Source of the DNA: Bacteroidales bacterium
Lineage (GTDB): Bacteria; Bacteroidota; Bacteroidia; Bacteroidales; UBA932
Assembly: GCA_017469845.1 (NCBI GenBank)
Contig: JAFUFP010000045.1
Location: forward strand, 154,567-200,817
Length of the DNA stretch: 46,251 nt
Direction of reading: 5' to 3'
The notes below the pieces were generated by a model that was not told the origin of the DNA, made no database searches, and saw only the letters and a list, made by a program, of their open reading frames with translations. The position numbers and the translations under genes are program-made. This document shows positions 7,243-16,107 of the stretch, piece by piece. Each line of letters opens with the position of its first letter. The first letter of the stretch is position 1.

Positions 7243-9354
7243 ATGACTATTCGCCATCTGCTTCTTCCGTCAGTTGCGATAGCATCGTTTCTGATGCTTT
7301 CATTCAGTGACTCCCCACGCACTCCGGTATATCCGGAGGAAGGAATCAACTCCAAAGACAATTCTCCAGTAATCAAGGAAGTGAGAACAGCTTCTTCCAA
7401 CATTGTCGTGCTTCTTTTCGAAAGCGACATAGTCGATCTTGACGGAGTCGATGTCTCCTACCCGTGGGATTGGACAATCGGCAAGACAAGGCCCAGATCC
7501 CTCAGCAAATGGGTCAGGGAAGCGGAGGGAAGCGAGCACCGCGTCTACATGGAAGTCCCCACCCTCAAAAACGGCAAGAGGTACGTCCTCCACACCCCAT
7601 ACGGGAAAAAAGCGTTCCGCTTCAGGGAGAAAAAGACCCTTTGCGAAAGCATAAAGGTGAACCAGGTCGGATACAGTGCCCTCTCGAAAGTGAGGTACGC
7701 GAATTTCGCCATATGGACAGGTGACGGTGGAGTCAAGACCCTGAGCGGGGAACTCCCCTCCTACACCGTCCTCGGCAAAAGGAACAGGAAGATCTCTTCA
7801 GGGGTTCTCACCGAGATAGGTTCGGACGTTTCCTCCGGAGACCACGTCTACAGGATCGACCTTTCCGATGTACCGGAAGGCGGTCCCTACAGGATATCCG
7901 TCAAAGGGATCGGGGTATCCTATCCCTTCGGAGTGGGTGGAAACTTCTCCAAGAAGGTCGCATGGACAAGTTTCCGCGCCCTTTATCACCAGAGGTGCGG
8001 AGTTCCCGTCGTCAAGCCCTATGCCGAATGGGACATAAGGACAAAGCCCTGCCACGAGACCGTTTACCTCACATACGGCCCCATCGGTGAAGCCAACCTC
8101 AAGGTAACCGGAGACGAACCCACGATAAAGGCCTGGGGAGGATACCACGACGCCGGAGACGCCGACAGGCGCACCTACCATATGGATGTCCCTTCATCCC
8201 TTCTCACCACCTACGAGATGTTCCCGGAGTATTTCAAGGACGACCAGTTCAACATTCCGGACATCTTCGACGAGAACTACAACATCCTCGGGAAAGGCAA
8301 CGGAATCCCCGACATCCTGGACGAAGCCGAATGGGGAACCATGTTCTGGGAGTATGTACAGACCGAAGACGGACAGATGCCCTGGGGCACGGAGACGACA
8401 GGCTACTCCCCCTTCACAACCTACGACAGGGAAACCAAACTCTTCGGTACCGAGATCCTGAGTCCCGTCACGGCCGCCTGGGCTTCAGCGCTTTTCGTTC
8501 ATCTCGCGCGCCTTCTCGAGCCATACAATCCCGAGCGTTCCGCCGTTCTCATGGAAAGGTCCGCTCTCGCAAGGAGAGCCGCCCTTTCCTCTCCCCGTCC
8601 TTTTCCCTCGTTCGAGATGTACTACAACGTGGAGATGTACCTCAAAACCGGTGAGAGCGTCTACCACGACTACATAAAGGAGCACGCTGAAGACGTCCTC
8701 GCCATCGAGAACACCTTCAACATGGGAACCGAAGCTTTCGCCTACATGGCCTGGCTTCCTTCATATTTCTGCTCATACCTTCTGACGGACAAACGGGAGA
8801 CCGACCCGAAGGTAGTCTCCATTTTCAGGGATGCCCTCAAAAGGACTGCCGACAAGGAACTGGGTTTCCTCGCGGAGAACGCCTACCCCGTCGGAACCCC
8901 GATGAACTTAAGGTGGTGGGGCAGCAACGTGGCCCAGGGCCAGTACGCATTCCCGATGCTCCTTCATTGGGGACTTTCCGGAGAGCAGAAGTACATTGAC
9001 GGCGTAAGCCAGCTGATGGACTACGTCCTCGGACTCAACCCCTTGGGCAAATGCTTCATGACCGGAGTCGGAAGCGACAGAGTCCATCATCCGCATGACC
9101 GTGAAACGGAATACACCCACTACGAGAAAGGTTGGGGAATCCGTCCGGGCCTCATAGTATTCGGACCGGGCCTCGCCACCCAAAACGGCAGGAGCTATCC
9201 CGCCATCGACCGTGAAACTCCCAGGGAAAGGATCTACATCGACAACGTCGGAGCGATCTCCCAGAGCGAATTCACCATCTACCAGAGCCTTTGCTTCCCC
9301 GCTTGCGTCTATCCTATCCTGACCGGAGGAAGCGACTACGGCAACCTCAAATGA
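7243..9354 (+). CDS. GH9 family glycoside hydrolase (endoglucanase type) with N-terminal Ig-like domain
   Basis: 703 residues from ATG 7243, placed at the signal peptide (MTIRHLLLPSVAIASFLMLSF). Residues about 40-135 are poorly conserved. Residues about 130-225 match the CelD-type Ig-like module that precedes GH9 domains (KVNQVGYSALSKVRYANF). The (alpha/alpha)6 catalytic domain then starts at about 230. Catalytic base motif YHDAGDADR gives Asp303 and Asp306. The C-terminal proton donor is probably Glu676 in ISQSEFTIYQS, where the family consensus is NEVAIDYNA. NPLGKCFMTGVG and DRVHHPHDR carry the usual substrate-binding His/Arg region. GH9 enzymes invert beta-1,4-glucans or related hemicelluloses; exo-acting glucosidases and glucosaminidases also occur. 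It is likely periplasmic or secreted. It ends at a strong terminator shared with the convergent phosphatase operon. Confidence 0.93.
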   Translation: MTIRHLLLPSVAIASFLMLSFSDSPRTPVYPEEGINSKDNSPVIKEVRTASSNIVVLLFESDIVDLDGVDVSYPWDWTIGKTRPRSLSKWVREAEGSEHRVYMEVPTLKNGKRYVLHTPYGKKAFRFREKKTLCESIKVNQVGYSALSKVRYANFAIWTGDGGVKTLSGELPSYTVLGKRNRKISSGVLTEIGSDVSSGDHVYRIDLSDVPEGGPYRISVKGIGVSYPFGVGGNFSKKVAWTSFRALYHQRCGVPVVKPYAEWDIRTKPCHETVYLTYGPIGEANLKVTGDEPTIKAWGGYHDAGDADRRTYHMDVPSSLLTTYEMFPEYFKDDQFNIPDIFDENYNILGKGNGIPDILDEAEWGTMFWEYVQTEDGQMPWGTETTGYSPFTTYDRETKLFGTEILSPVTAAWASALFVHLARLLEPYNPERSAVLMERSALARRAALSSPRPFPSFEMYYNVEMYLKTGESVYHDYIKEHAEDVLAIENTFNMGTEAFAYMAWLPSYFCSYLLTDKRETDPKVVSIFRDALKRTADKELGFLAENAYPVGTPMNLRWWGSNVAQGQYAFPMLLHWGLSGEQKYIDGVSQLMDYVLGLNPLGKCFMTGVGSDRVHHPHDRETEYTHYEKGWGIRPGLIVFGPGLATQNGRSYPAIDRETPRERIYIDNVGAISQSEFTIYQSLCFPACVYPILTGGSDYGNLK

Positions 9355-9376
9355 CAACAATAAGGGACCAAAAAAA

Positions 9377-9409
9377 AAGCCGGGCGGAATTCTTCACTCC
9401 GTCCGGCTT
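9377..9409. terminator. Bidirectional terminator between GH9 and the phosphatase operon
   Basis: AAGCCGGGCGGA (9377-9388) pairs with TCCGTCCGGCTT (9398-9409) with one G.T pair. On the minus strand the stem is followed by nine T, on the plus strand by CGCTTTTG. Confidence 0.8.
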
Positions 9410-9442
9410 CGCTTTTGTGCCTGTCGTCAGGCGCCGTTTCCG

Positions 9443-10718
9443 TCAATCCCCGAACCTTGACCGGTAATACTCCCTCACATCCTTCCAATGATAATAGGGT
9501 GCGCAGTCGGTCCTGACCGGAACTGAAGTCTCGTTCTCGTTGAGAAGGAACTTCACAAGAACATCATCCGACCCTTCCTTCCTTCCGGTAGAAAATGATC
9601 TGGATATTGGCCGCCATCGGGATAATCTTGTCGATGGAAATGTACTTGTAGATATTGTCAATGTCGGTAACCCCTCCCATGGCTTCCTTGAGACCCAGAA
9701 GGTATGCAAGAGGAAGCACGGAAGAATCGTGGCTGAAACGGAGGCTGAGTCCGGGAGCCCCCTCCCTCACATGACGGTCAGCCGTCACCAGGATTGAATC
9801 CATAACCTCCTTCTGCTGAAGGTAGTAAGGCGTGGAGCCCGGAACGAGTCCGGTATTGAGAAGCCATCCGGCGTTGTAACCAGTCCACATCGAGAAAAGT
9901 TCCTCCTTCGTAAAAATGCCGATCAGCGAAAGGCCGGTTTCGGGAACGTTCTGAAGATCCTCGGCCACATTGTAGAGGGCCTCCATGAGGTCCCTTCCCT
10001 TGACAAAGGATTCTGCTTTTTTCGGATCGGTGAAAAGGGATTTCATAAGCCTCCTGGAATCGTGTGCCTTTTCCATGATGGCGGCCCTCTTTTTCTCGTA
10101 CTGAGCAGAAGCGGGAGTCTCGGCGGGCTTAATGTCAAGATCCTCCACAACCCACTTCATGTCCCTCGAGGAAGCGTCCATTGTGATCTCAAGATGAGGA
10201 TTGAGGGACTGGAGTTCCCCGCAGAAATTGAACATGCTTATCATGACCCTCCGTGAAGTGGACGAACGGGCGTCAACCTCCACGGGGCGTGATAGGAGCT
10301 CGGGGAATCTTGAGTACATCCTCCCGGCTATCTCCCGGTGCTGCTGTCCGCCGAGGGCGGTAAGGTCCCCGTCACGGTTGAACGCGTTGGCGTAACCCTT
10401 TTTGAGTAAGGAAAGGACCTCTTTGCCCTTGGAAGACAAAAGACCTTGGGCCTCAGCCTTTTCAAGAGTCTCTATCGAAGAAACGTAGTACTTGTTTGAG
10501 CTCATGTACCGTGAGCCGTGACGGCCATAATGGCTGATGAAGAAAGGCTCATACCCGGAAGGAGCTGCAGTGAGGTTCTTCTGGACGGGTCCCGGGTAAG
10601 CGAAATAGTTCGAACCCGTACGGTAGATGTCGGCGTAGATTTCCCTTCTCGAAGTCTGGGAAAATGAAAGCGGAGCGGAAAGCGCCGCGGCCAAAAGTAT
10701 GGCGAGTAATCTTCTCAT
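9443..10718 (-). pseudogene. Secreted histidine acid phosphatase (phytase-like), frameshifted by an extra GGAA unit
   Basis: The protein opens with a signal peptide (MRRLLAILLAAALSAPLSFSQ) and contains the histidine-phosphatase signature SHYGRHGSRY (Arg66, His67) and the C-terminal HD pair in RFSHDSSVLPLAY. The family (PF00328) hydrolyses phosphomonoesters, including inositol phosphates, outside the cytoplasm. The frame stops early at 9564 after FYRKEGRVG. Just before that stop the minus strand reads CGG-AAG-GAA-GGA-AGG, a (GGAA)3 run at 9573-9586. Removing one GGAA gives FYRKEGSDDVLVKF and joins the overlapping frame, open to 9443 (NENETSVPVRTD, PYYHWKDVREYYRSRFGD), matching the intact paralogue upstream. 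The gene lies 3 bases behind that paralogue, so the two are co-transcribed. The lesion removes about 41 C-terminal residues after the catalytic core. Confidence 0.88.
9573..9586 (-). repeat. (GGAA)3 short tandem repeat at the frameshift
   Basis: The plus strand reads ccttccttccttcc, that is GGAA three times plus GG on the coding strand. The paralogous reading requires two units. Confidence 0.8.
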
Positions 10719-10721
10719 ATC

Positions 10722-12020
10722 CTAGTCCTCCTTGTACTCTATGTTTGCGCTACGGAGCATGTCGCGGTAATACCTGTCGACATCCTTCCAGTGGTAATAG
10801 GGATACATGTCCGTTGAAACGGGAACGGAAGTTTCGCATTCGTTCATCAGGAACTTCACAAGGACGTCGTCCGATCCGGCCTTCCTGTAGAACACGATCT
10901 GTACGTTGCCCGCCATCGGAACCAGACGGAAAAGTGAGAAGGAGAGGTGGAGATTCTCCATATCGTCGGTTCCGCCGAGGGCTTCCTTCACTCCCAGAAC
11001 GTAAGCGAGGGGAAGAAGGACACTGTCGTGTCCGAACCTCAGCCTCACTCCCTTGCCGCCGCTTTCGACCATCTTCTCGGCTTCCGAGAGGATATTCTCC
11101 AGAAGCGGGAAAATCCTGTAGTAACTCTTCCTCGCTCCCGGCATAAGGCCTTCCCAGAGGCACCAGGATGCGTTGTACACCCTATGGCCGTCGATAAGTC
11201 CGTCAAGGGTGAAGGCGTCATCGAAGGAAAGATGGAGTTCCGGGAGACACTTCATGTCGGAGGCTATGTTCCAAAGACCGTCGGCGAGAGTATATCCGTC
11301 GATGAAGGAACGGGCCCTGTCCGAATCGGTGAAAAGAGTCTCAAACTGGTGGTCGCCGCTGAGAAGCCTACGTTTGAAAACGTCCAGCTCGTCATACAGC
11401 TGCCCGTCACGGACGGATTCCGGGACGACGATGCTGTCGTTGGGAAGGATGTAGTACATGTCGTGCTGACTGGCGTCCATCTTTACCGAAAGAGAAGGGT
11501 TGAGACCCCGGAGCTCGGCGCAGAAGGAAGCCATGCTGAGCATCACCCTTCGGGTCGTGGAAGAGTTCGCGACGACTTCCACCTTGTCCCCGAGAAGTGA
11601 AGGAAAGTTCCGGTACATCCGGAAGGCTATGGCCCGGTGCTGTTTCCTTCCCAGATCGGTAAGGTCTCCCGCCCTTCCTCGGGCGTTCTCCTCAGCGATG
11701 CGGAGCCGTCGGAGAACATCCTCCCCGAAAGGAGAGAGGATACCCATCATCTTCGCGGTATCAAGTTTCGGAATGATGTACTTGTAGGGCCTGTCATTTG
11801 TCATGTAACGTGCCCCGTGACGGCCGTAATGGGTGATGTAGAAAGGTTCATACCCGGAAGGAGCCGGGGTGAGGTTCCCAACGGGTTGCGGATAGTTGCA
11901 GTAATTCCCGGTAGCGAGATCGGGATGGGCCCTGAGCTCGGTCCTGTCGACCTGCGCCCCGACAGTGAGGCAGGCCAGAAAGACTGAGCAAAGGACAAAC
12001 GCTGTTTTGAGTCTTCTCAT
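10722..12020 (-). CDS. Secreted histidine acid phosphatase (phytase-like), intact
   Basis: 432 residues from the ATG at 12020, chosen because it opens with a signal peptide (MRRLKTAFVLCSVFLACLTVGAQ). The nucleophile motif THYGRHGARY gives Arg67 and His68. The second half has the HD pair in LRFGHDSVLLPLAYVLG. The ending, VPMAGNVQIVFYRKAGSDDV ... YYHWKDVDRYYRDM, is shared with the distal paralogue and in part with the fused phosphatase at 43452. This is the branch-2 histidine phosphatase fold (PF00328, related to MINPP/phytase), acting on phosphomonoesters in the periplasm or at the surface. It is the first gene of a two-gene minus-strand operon. The only promoter hint is CATATTTG on the minus strand near 12138-12131, one mismatch from the -7 consensus. 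Confidence 0.92.
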   Translation of the reverse strand: MRRLKTAFVLCSVFLACLTVGAQVDRTELRAHPDLATGNYCNYPQPVGNLTPAPSGYEPFYITHYGRHGARYMTNDRPYKYIIPKLDTAKMMGILSPFGEDVLRRLRIAEENARGRAGDLTDLGRKQHRAIAFRMYRNFPSLLGDKVEVVANSSTTRRVMLSMASFCAELRGLNPSLSVKMDASQHDMYYILPNDSIVVPESVRDGQLYDELDVFKRRLLSGDHQFETLFTDSDRARSFIDGYTLADGLWNIASDMKCLPELHLSFDDAFTLDGLIDGHRVYNASWCLWEGLMPGARKSYYRIFPLLENILSEAEKMVESGGKGVRLRFGHDSVLLPLAYVLGVKEALGGTDDMENLHLSFSLFRLVPMAGNVQIVFYRKAGSDDVLVKFLMNECETSVPVSTDMYPYYHWKDVDRYYRDMLRSANIEYKED

Positions 12021-12168
12021 ATCGATTGTATGAAGGTTGATCCAAAGGAAAAGCAGTCTTCGGGGCAATTGTTCCCAAGAAGAGTTGCTGAGTCAATTAC
12101 GCACTATCTACCAACATTTTCCGCCTTCCTGACAAATATGTATATTTTCAGCGGAACGATAAAACCGT

Positions 12169-12429
12169 TTGCGCGAATTGTCCCCCGAAATCCGCAAATC
12201 TTCTCCCCTCGGAAATCCCGCCGCCGTCTTCCCTCCGGGAGGATACCGTGACGACTATGACGTGGGAGGATTCACGCACGTGTATGACAGGGCCCTTTAC
12301 TGGACTTCTTACGCCTCCAACGAAATCGGCGGAAGCGCCTACGGAGAAGATATCCGTTACGGAAGTTCCGCAAGGTTGAAAGAATGCCCCAAATCCAGAA
12401 TGGGATACGTCCGCTGCGTAGCGGAATAG
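12169..12429 (+). pseudogene. 3' remnant of a FISUMP-type gene
   Basis: From about 12215 the frame reads FPPGGYRDDYDVGG ... ALYWTSYASNEIGG ... CPKSRMGYVRCVAE, matching the closing segment of FISUMP/DUF1566-like domains (aromatic-Gly-Tyr, Tyr-Trp-Ser/Thr-Ser, then Gly-Tyr/Phe-x-Val-Arg-Cys-Val). The usual VDLGLSVKWA...GATKPEEYGDYFAWGET portion, seen in the gene at 29228, is missing, and no ATG or signal peptide precedes it; only a TTG at 12169 could start it. The stretch between the phosphatase operon and this point (12021-12215) contains no other recognisable gene. A strong terminator follows. It is best read as a decayed fragment, though expression as an 86-residue protein cannot be excluded. 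Confidence 0.6.
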
Positions 12430-12456
12430 TTCTCCCCCACACCCGGAACCGACTTT

Positions 12457-12485
12457 CCCCGAAGTCCTAGGACTTCGGGGATTTT
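12457..12485 (+). terminator. Terminator with a perfect 24-bp palindrome
   Basis: Arms CCCCGAAGTCCT (12457-12468) and AGGACTTCGGGG (12469-12480) are fully complementary, followed by ATTTTC. Confidence 0.8.
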
Positions 12486-12605
12486 CTTATTTAAAGTGCG
12501 CTCACCCGTCCGTCGGACCTCCCAAACTCTTAATATAGACATTTCTTACGGTTTCTGTACTGTATTTGTCTAGACTTGTCTATATGAAAGGCTACCCCGC
12601 TTTCA

Positions 12606-12613
12606 TACTTTTG
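12606..12613 (+). promoter_or_regulatory. -7-like element TACTTTTG at the start of the small HTH gene
   Basis: TACTTTTG fits TAnnTTTG exactly, but it ends 4 bases before the GTG start at 12618. If used, transcription would start at or just after the start codon (leaderless or a later start). TTTG at 12565-12568 is too far upstream for a standard -33 element. Confidence 0.35.
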
Positions 12614-12617
12614 CAAA

Positions 12618-12947
12618 GTGGAAGGTCTCATCATATTGCTGCTTTCGCTTTGTCTTGCCGTGGGAGTTTCGGTACTCGTCGCGGTGCTGATGCTCCTGCG
12701 ATTATGGCGAAGCTCTTCCACAATTCCTTTCCCCTCCAAGGAGGACCTTTCCCTTCAACCGGACTCAATCATTCGGGCGGCATCGAAACCCCTCTCACCC
12801 CAGGAGCGAAAATACCTCCTTCTGTTTCTTCAAGGGAAGAGCACCGAAGAAATCGCCTCGACAATGCACGTCGATCCCTCCAGCGTCTATACGATGAAAT
12901 ACCGCATCAGGAAAAAATACCCGGAAAACTATCAATTACCATTTTGA
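12618..12947 (+). CDS. Miniature membrane-anchored LuxR/GerE-like HTH protein
   Basis: 109 residues starting at GTG 12618; no ATG is available before the membrane helix. Residues about 3-29 are one long hydrophobic helix, followed by RLWRSSS on the cytoplasmic side, a short linker, and an HTH of about 50 residues (SPQERKYLLLFLQGKSTEEI, then SSVYTMKYRIRKKYPENY). The HTH is identical at 37 of 50 positions to the C-terminus of the TPR-TM-HTH protein ending at 18628. It lacks that protein's whole periplasmic TPR sensor. It looks like a membrane-tethered DNA-binding protein stripped to anchor and HTH, perhaps a competitor or partner of the full-length one. Nine bases separate it from the lipoprotein gene at 12957, so they form an operon. 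Confidence 0.85.
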   Translation: MEGLIILLLSLCLAVGVSVLVAVLMLLRLWRSSSTIPFPSKEDLSLQPDSIIRAASKPLSPQERKYLLLFLQGKSTEEIASTMHVDPSSVYTMKYRIRKKYPENYQLPF

Positions 12948-12956
12948 CAAACGGCC

Positions 12957-15900
12957 ATGAAACGGATTGCCATTTTATTCATAGCAGCCCTTGCAATCTT
13001 TTCCTGCAGCAAGGAAAAGCCCTCGCCGGACCCCGCACCCTCGGTGAAAGACGAGATAAAGATAACCTCCGGTGACTCTTTCACGGTTTCAGCGGACGGA
13101 GGCAAGGTTACGGTACAGTTCTCATCAAGCGGCAAGTGGAGTGCCGCCCTTTCCAACGACAGGGCCTCGGGATGGCTCACTCTCGGCCCCACCTCCGGTG
13201 AAAAAGGTTCTTCAAGCCTCACTTTGAACGTTGCAAAAAGTGAAGAAAGTGACGAGCGCAGCGCTACGGTGCGAATCACGTGCGGCAGCGCTTCGGCATC
13301 GGTAACCGTCACCCAGAAACAGAAGGATGCCCTGACGCAGACCCCTTCCAAAACCCAGTTCGGGGCCGAGGGAGGAAGTTTCACGGTTGAAGTGAAGGCC
13401 AACATCGCCTATTCCTTCGGGATAAACGCCGACTGGATACATCGTAAAGACACTAAAGCCCTCGTTACCGAGTCCACAACCTTCACCGTGGACCGCAACG
13501 AGGATACCTCCAAACGTGAAGGTACGATAACGGTGAAAAGTTCCCTCGGCAGCGAGACGATAACCATCTATCAGGAAGGAGAAGCCCCTTCCATCATCCT
13601 CTCTTCGGAATCCGTTTCCCTAAGCGCAGAAGGCGGTACCTTCACGGTGGACGTCAACACGAACGTCGATGTGACGATGTCCATAGACTCCGGAGCGGAA
13701 TGGCTGAGCGAAGTTCCGACAAAGGCCATGAGTACGCACTCCTACACTTTTTCGGCATCGGCGAACGGCAGCGCTTCCCCAAGGGAAGGAAGGATAAGCT
13801 TCAAGGATACGGAAAGCTCCCTGGAAGCCTTCGTGAGCGTGACCCAGGCCCCTTCGGAAGAAGGCATCATAGTTACACCCTCCGTCTATGAGATAGGAGC
13901 CGAAGGCGGAAGCATAAGCGTGGAAGTATCCTCGAGCGTCGATCCCAAGGTGGAGATTTCGGAGGCGTGGGTCCGCCTTGCCGAAACGAAATCCATGACC
14001 ACGAAAACATACCTTTTCTCCGTCGACCCCAATTCCGGATACGCTTCAAGGGAATGCAGGGTCACTTTCTCGGGCGGAAGCGCCGGAACGGAGAGTTTCA
14101 CTGACCAAAGTCCATGGAGCATAATCGGCACAATCGGAGGGGATACCTGGACAAGGGATATCGGAATGAAAACAAACGGAACCTGGCACGTCGCATTCTC
14201 GGTTGCGATCAGTTCATCGGATGAATTCAAATTCAGACAGAATGGGGACTGGAGCATAAATTACGGTGCGACGGGTTATTCCGTCACCACCGTAAGCGCT
14301 TCTTCCGGGGTTCCTCTCCGTCAGGACGGAGCCAACATGAAGATAGCCTCCGGCACTTACGACATCTACCTCAATCCCTCGGATGCCGTAGCATACTTCA
14401 TTCCTGAAGGCGGGGAACCTCCCTTCGGAGGATTGTCCGCAACCGTCACGATCATTCAGGAGGGCCAGGGAGAACAGGAGATCACCTTCACTGACCCGGT
14501 TCTTGAAGCTCTACTTATCGACGCCAGTCCCTATGAGTCGGGCCTCGACACGGACTGGGACGGAAGAGTCACCAACCGTGACCTCGCGACATTCACTTCG
14601 GTATATATAGGGGAAGAGAGTTTCAGCCGTGTCGGCGGAACGGTAAGATCCCTTGAGGACCTCAAGTACTTTACCGCCACCCAATCGATTTCAATAGACG
14701 ACGGCGGGGAAAGGGTCTCCGCTCCCCTTCCGGAGTCGATTTCCTCGCTTCCGGCCCTAAAGCGCCTACGCATAAGCAACTGCGGCGTTTTCGGCCCCAT
14801 CCCCACTTCTTACGGTAACCTCAAGTCCCTTATTGATTTTGATATGACGGGGTGCAAAATCGAAGGGGAATTCCCCACCGCCATTTCTTCACTTCCGAAG
14901 TTGGAGACCCTGATCCTTTCCCAGTGTCCGCTGATGAGGGGCAAAGTGCTTCTTCGCCTAAGTGACAATTCACCCCTAAGCTACATAAACCTCACAGAGT
15001 GCGATTTTGAAAGCCTCACCGTGGAAGCCCCCTCAGAGGTGCTCCTGGGCATCGCCGACGGCGGAAGGAACATCTATTTCGCACCCCAGAAAACCACCGG
15101 CGTGGGGAACCGCATCTACAGATGCATAAATGACGGAACTGCAGAGGTCCATGCCGACGGGGAAACGGTTCTTTATCATGAGGCGACCGCGGGTCCCGGA
15201 ATCGACATCTTCCTTACCGGTGACGGATTCACCGCGGAAAACAACACCGTGGGCGGAACGATGGAAACGTACCTCAAGCACTGCGCGGACTTCATGCTCT
15301 CGATGGAGCCTTTCGACAAGCTGGCGGAATACTTCAACATCTGGCTCATATACGCCCATTCACAAAAGGAAGGGACAGGCATATCCTGGGAAGACACCGA
15401 AGGGCTCAAATTCGGATGCTACCAGACGATAAGCAGCGAATCCGGCTACTCGACCGCATGCATCCCCAAAGATCTCGATTACATCAAGGAGTTCGTCCGC
15501 ACCGCAACCGGAAGGACGGAGGGAACCGTAGCCATGATAATGAACTCCCCCTATTACGGAGGACTGTGCTTCCAGAATATCGGCACGATGAGCGATCCCG
15601 GAATATCGGTGGCGTGCTTACCCTGCGGTCCGCCCTTCGCCTACACCTTCGCCCACGAGACTCTGGGGCACGGATTCGCCCACCTCGCCGACGAATACGA
15701 TTCCGCCTGGAGCGGCAGGACATACGACAAGGAGGCGTGGAACAGCTTCGGCATGTACAGCAACGTCGACGGAGAGTATCCGCCTCGCTGGCGGAGCTTC
15801 GTTGAGGATTCCCGCTACGAAGGGGAGAATCTCGGATACATTCTGACCGGAGGATCGGTCTACCGCCCCGTCGAGAACTCGATAATGAGGAGCCAGAGGG

Positions 15901-16058
15901 AAGAAACCGGACACCGCTTCAACGCCCCTTCACGTGAAGCCATCTGGCAGAGGGTTCAGGTTCTGGCGAATCCCGACAAGAAGTGGAACAGCTGGGAAGA
16001 GTACATCTCCAACGGCTACAACAGGGAAGAATTCATCCGTTTCGACCTTGGCCTTTGA
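12957..16058 (+). CDS. Surface lipoprotein: four BACON domains, nested SusE/F-like domain, LRR segment and M64-type metallopeptidase
   Basis: 1033 residues with a lipobox (LAIFSC, Cys17). BACON-type beta-sandwiches span about 30-120, 125-207, 210-297 and 302-505. The fourth is interrupted at about 382-493 by a module with SusE/SusF-like features (SPWSIIGTIGGDTWTRDIGM ... YDIYLNPSDAVAYFIPEG), after which the last BACON strand resumes (LSATVTIIQEG). Residues about 510-725 contain an acidic DTDWDGRVTNRD loop and leucine-rich turns (LPALKRLRISNC, LPKLETLILSQC). Residues about 745-1010 are an M64 (IgA-peptidase-like) domain with HETLGHGFAHLADEY at 900-914, a zinc site with three residues between the first Glu and second His. 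The BACON and SusE/F-like modules suggest glycan or mucin binding and the peptidase suggests glycoprotein cleavage at the cell surface. It is co-transcribed with the small HTH protein. Confidence 0.88.
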   Translation: MKRIAILFIAALAIFSCSKEKPSPDPAPSVKDEIKITSGDSFTVSADGGKVTVQFSSSGKWSAALSNDRASGWLTLGPTSGEKGSSSLTLNVAKSEESDERSATVRITCGSASASVTVTQKQKDALTQTPSKTQFGAEGGSFTVEVKANIAYSFGINADWIHRKDTKALVTESTTFTVDRNEDTSKREGTITVKSSLGSETITIYQEGEAPSIILSSESVSLSAEGGTFTVDVNTNVDVTMSIDSGAEWLSEVPTKAMSTHSYTFSASANGSASPREGRISFKDTESSLEAFVSVTQAPSEEGIIVTPSVYEIGAEGGSISVEVSSSVDPKVEISEAWVRLAETKSMTTKTYLFSVDPNSGYASRECRVTFSGGSAGTESFTDQSPWSIIGTIGGDTWTRDIGMKTNGTWHVAFSVAISSSDEFKFRQNGDWSINYGATGYSVTTVSASSGVPLRQDGANMKIASGTYDIYLNPSDAVAYFIPEGGEPPFGGLSATVTIIQEGQGEQEITFTDPVLEALLIDASPYESGLDTDWDGRVTNRDLATFTSVYIGEESFSRVGGTVRSLEDLKYFTATQSISIDDGGERVSAPLPESISSLPALKRLRISNCGVFGPIPTSYGNLKSLIDFDMTGCKIEGEFPTAISSLPKLETLILSQCPLMRGKVLLRLSDNSPLSYINLTECDFESLTVEAPSEVLLGIADGGRNIYFAPQKTTGVGNRIYRCINDGTAEVHADGETVLYHEATAGPGIDIFLTGDGFTAENNTVGGTMETYLKHCADFMLSMEPFDKLAEYFNIWLIYAHSQKEGTGISWEDTEGLKFGCYQTISSESGYSTACIPKDLDYIKEFVRTATGRTEGTVAMIMNSPYYGGLCFQNIGTMSDPGISVACLPCGPPFAYTFAHETLGHGFAHLADEYDSAWSGRTYDKEAWNSFGMYSNVDGEYPPRWRSFVEDSRYEGENLGYILTGGSVYRPVENSIMRSQREETGHRFNAPSREAIWQRVQVLANPDKKWNSWEEYISNGYNREEFIRFDLGL

Positions 16059-16107
16059 TGAAGAGCCTTACCTACCGATAAGTGAAACCCTAAAACAACA
16101 TACAATC

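Noticed and set aside
12131..12138. Promoter of the phosphatase operon at CATATTTG (minus)
   Set aside because: One mismatch in the -7 element, no -33 element and a long distance to the start codon; too weak to list as a feature.
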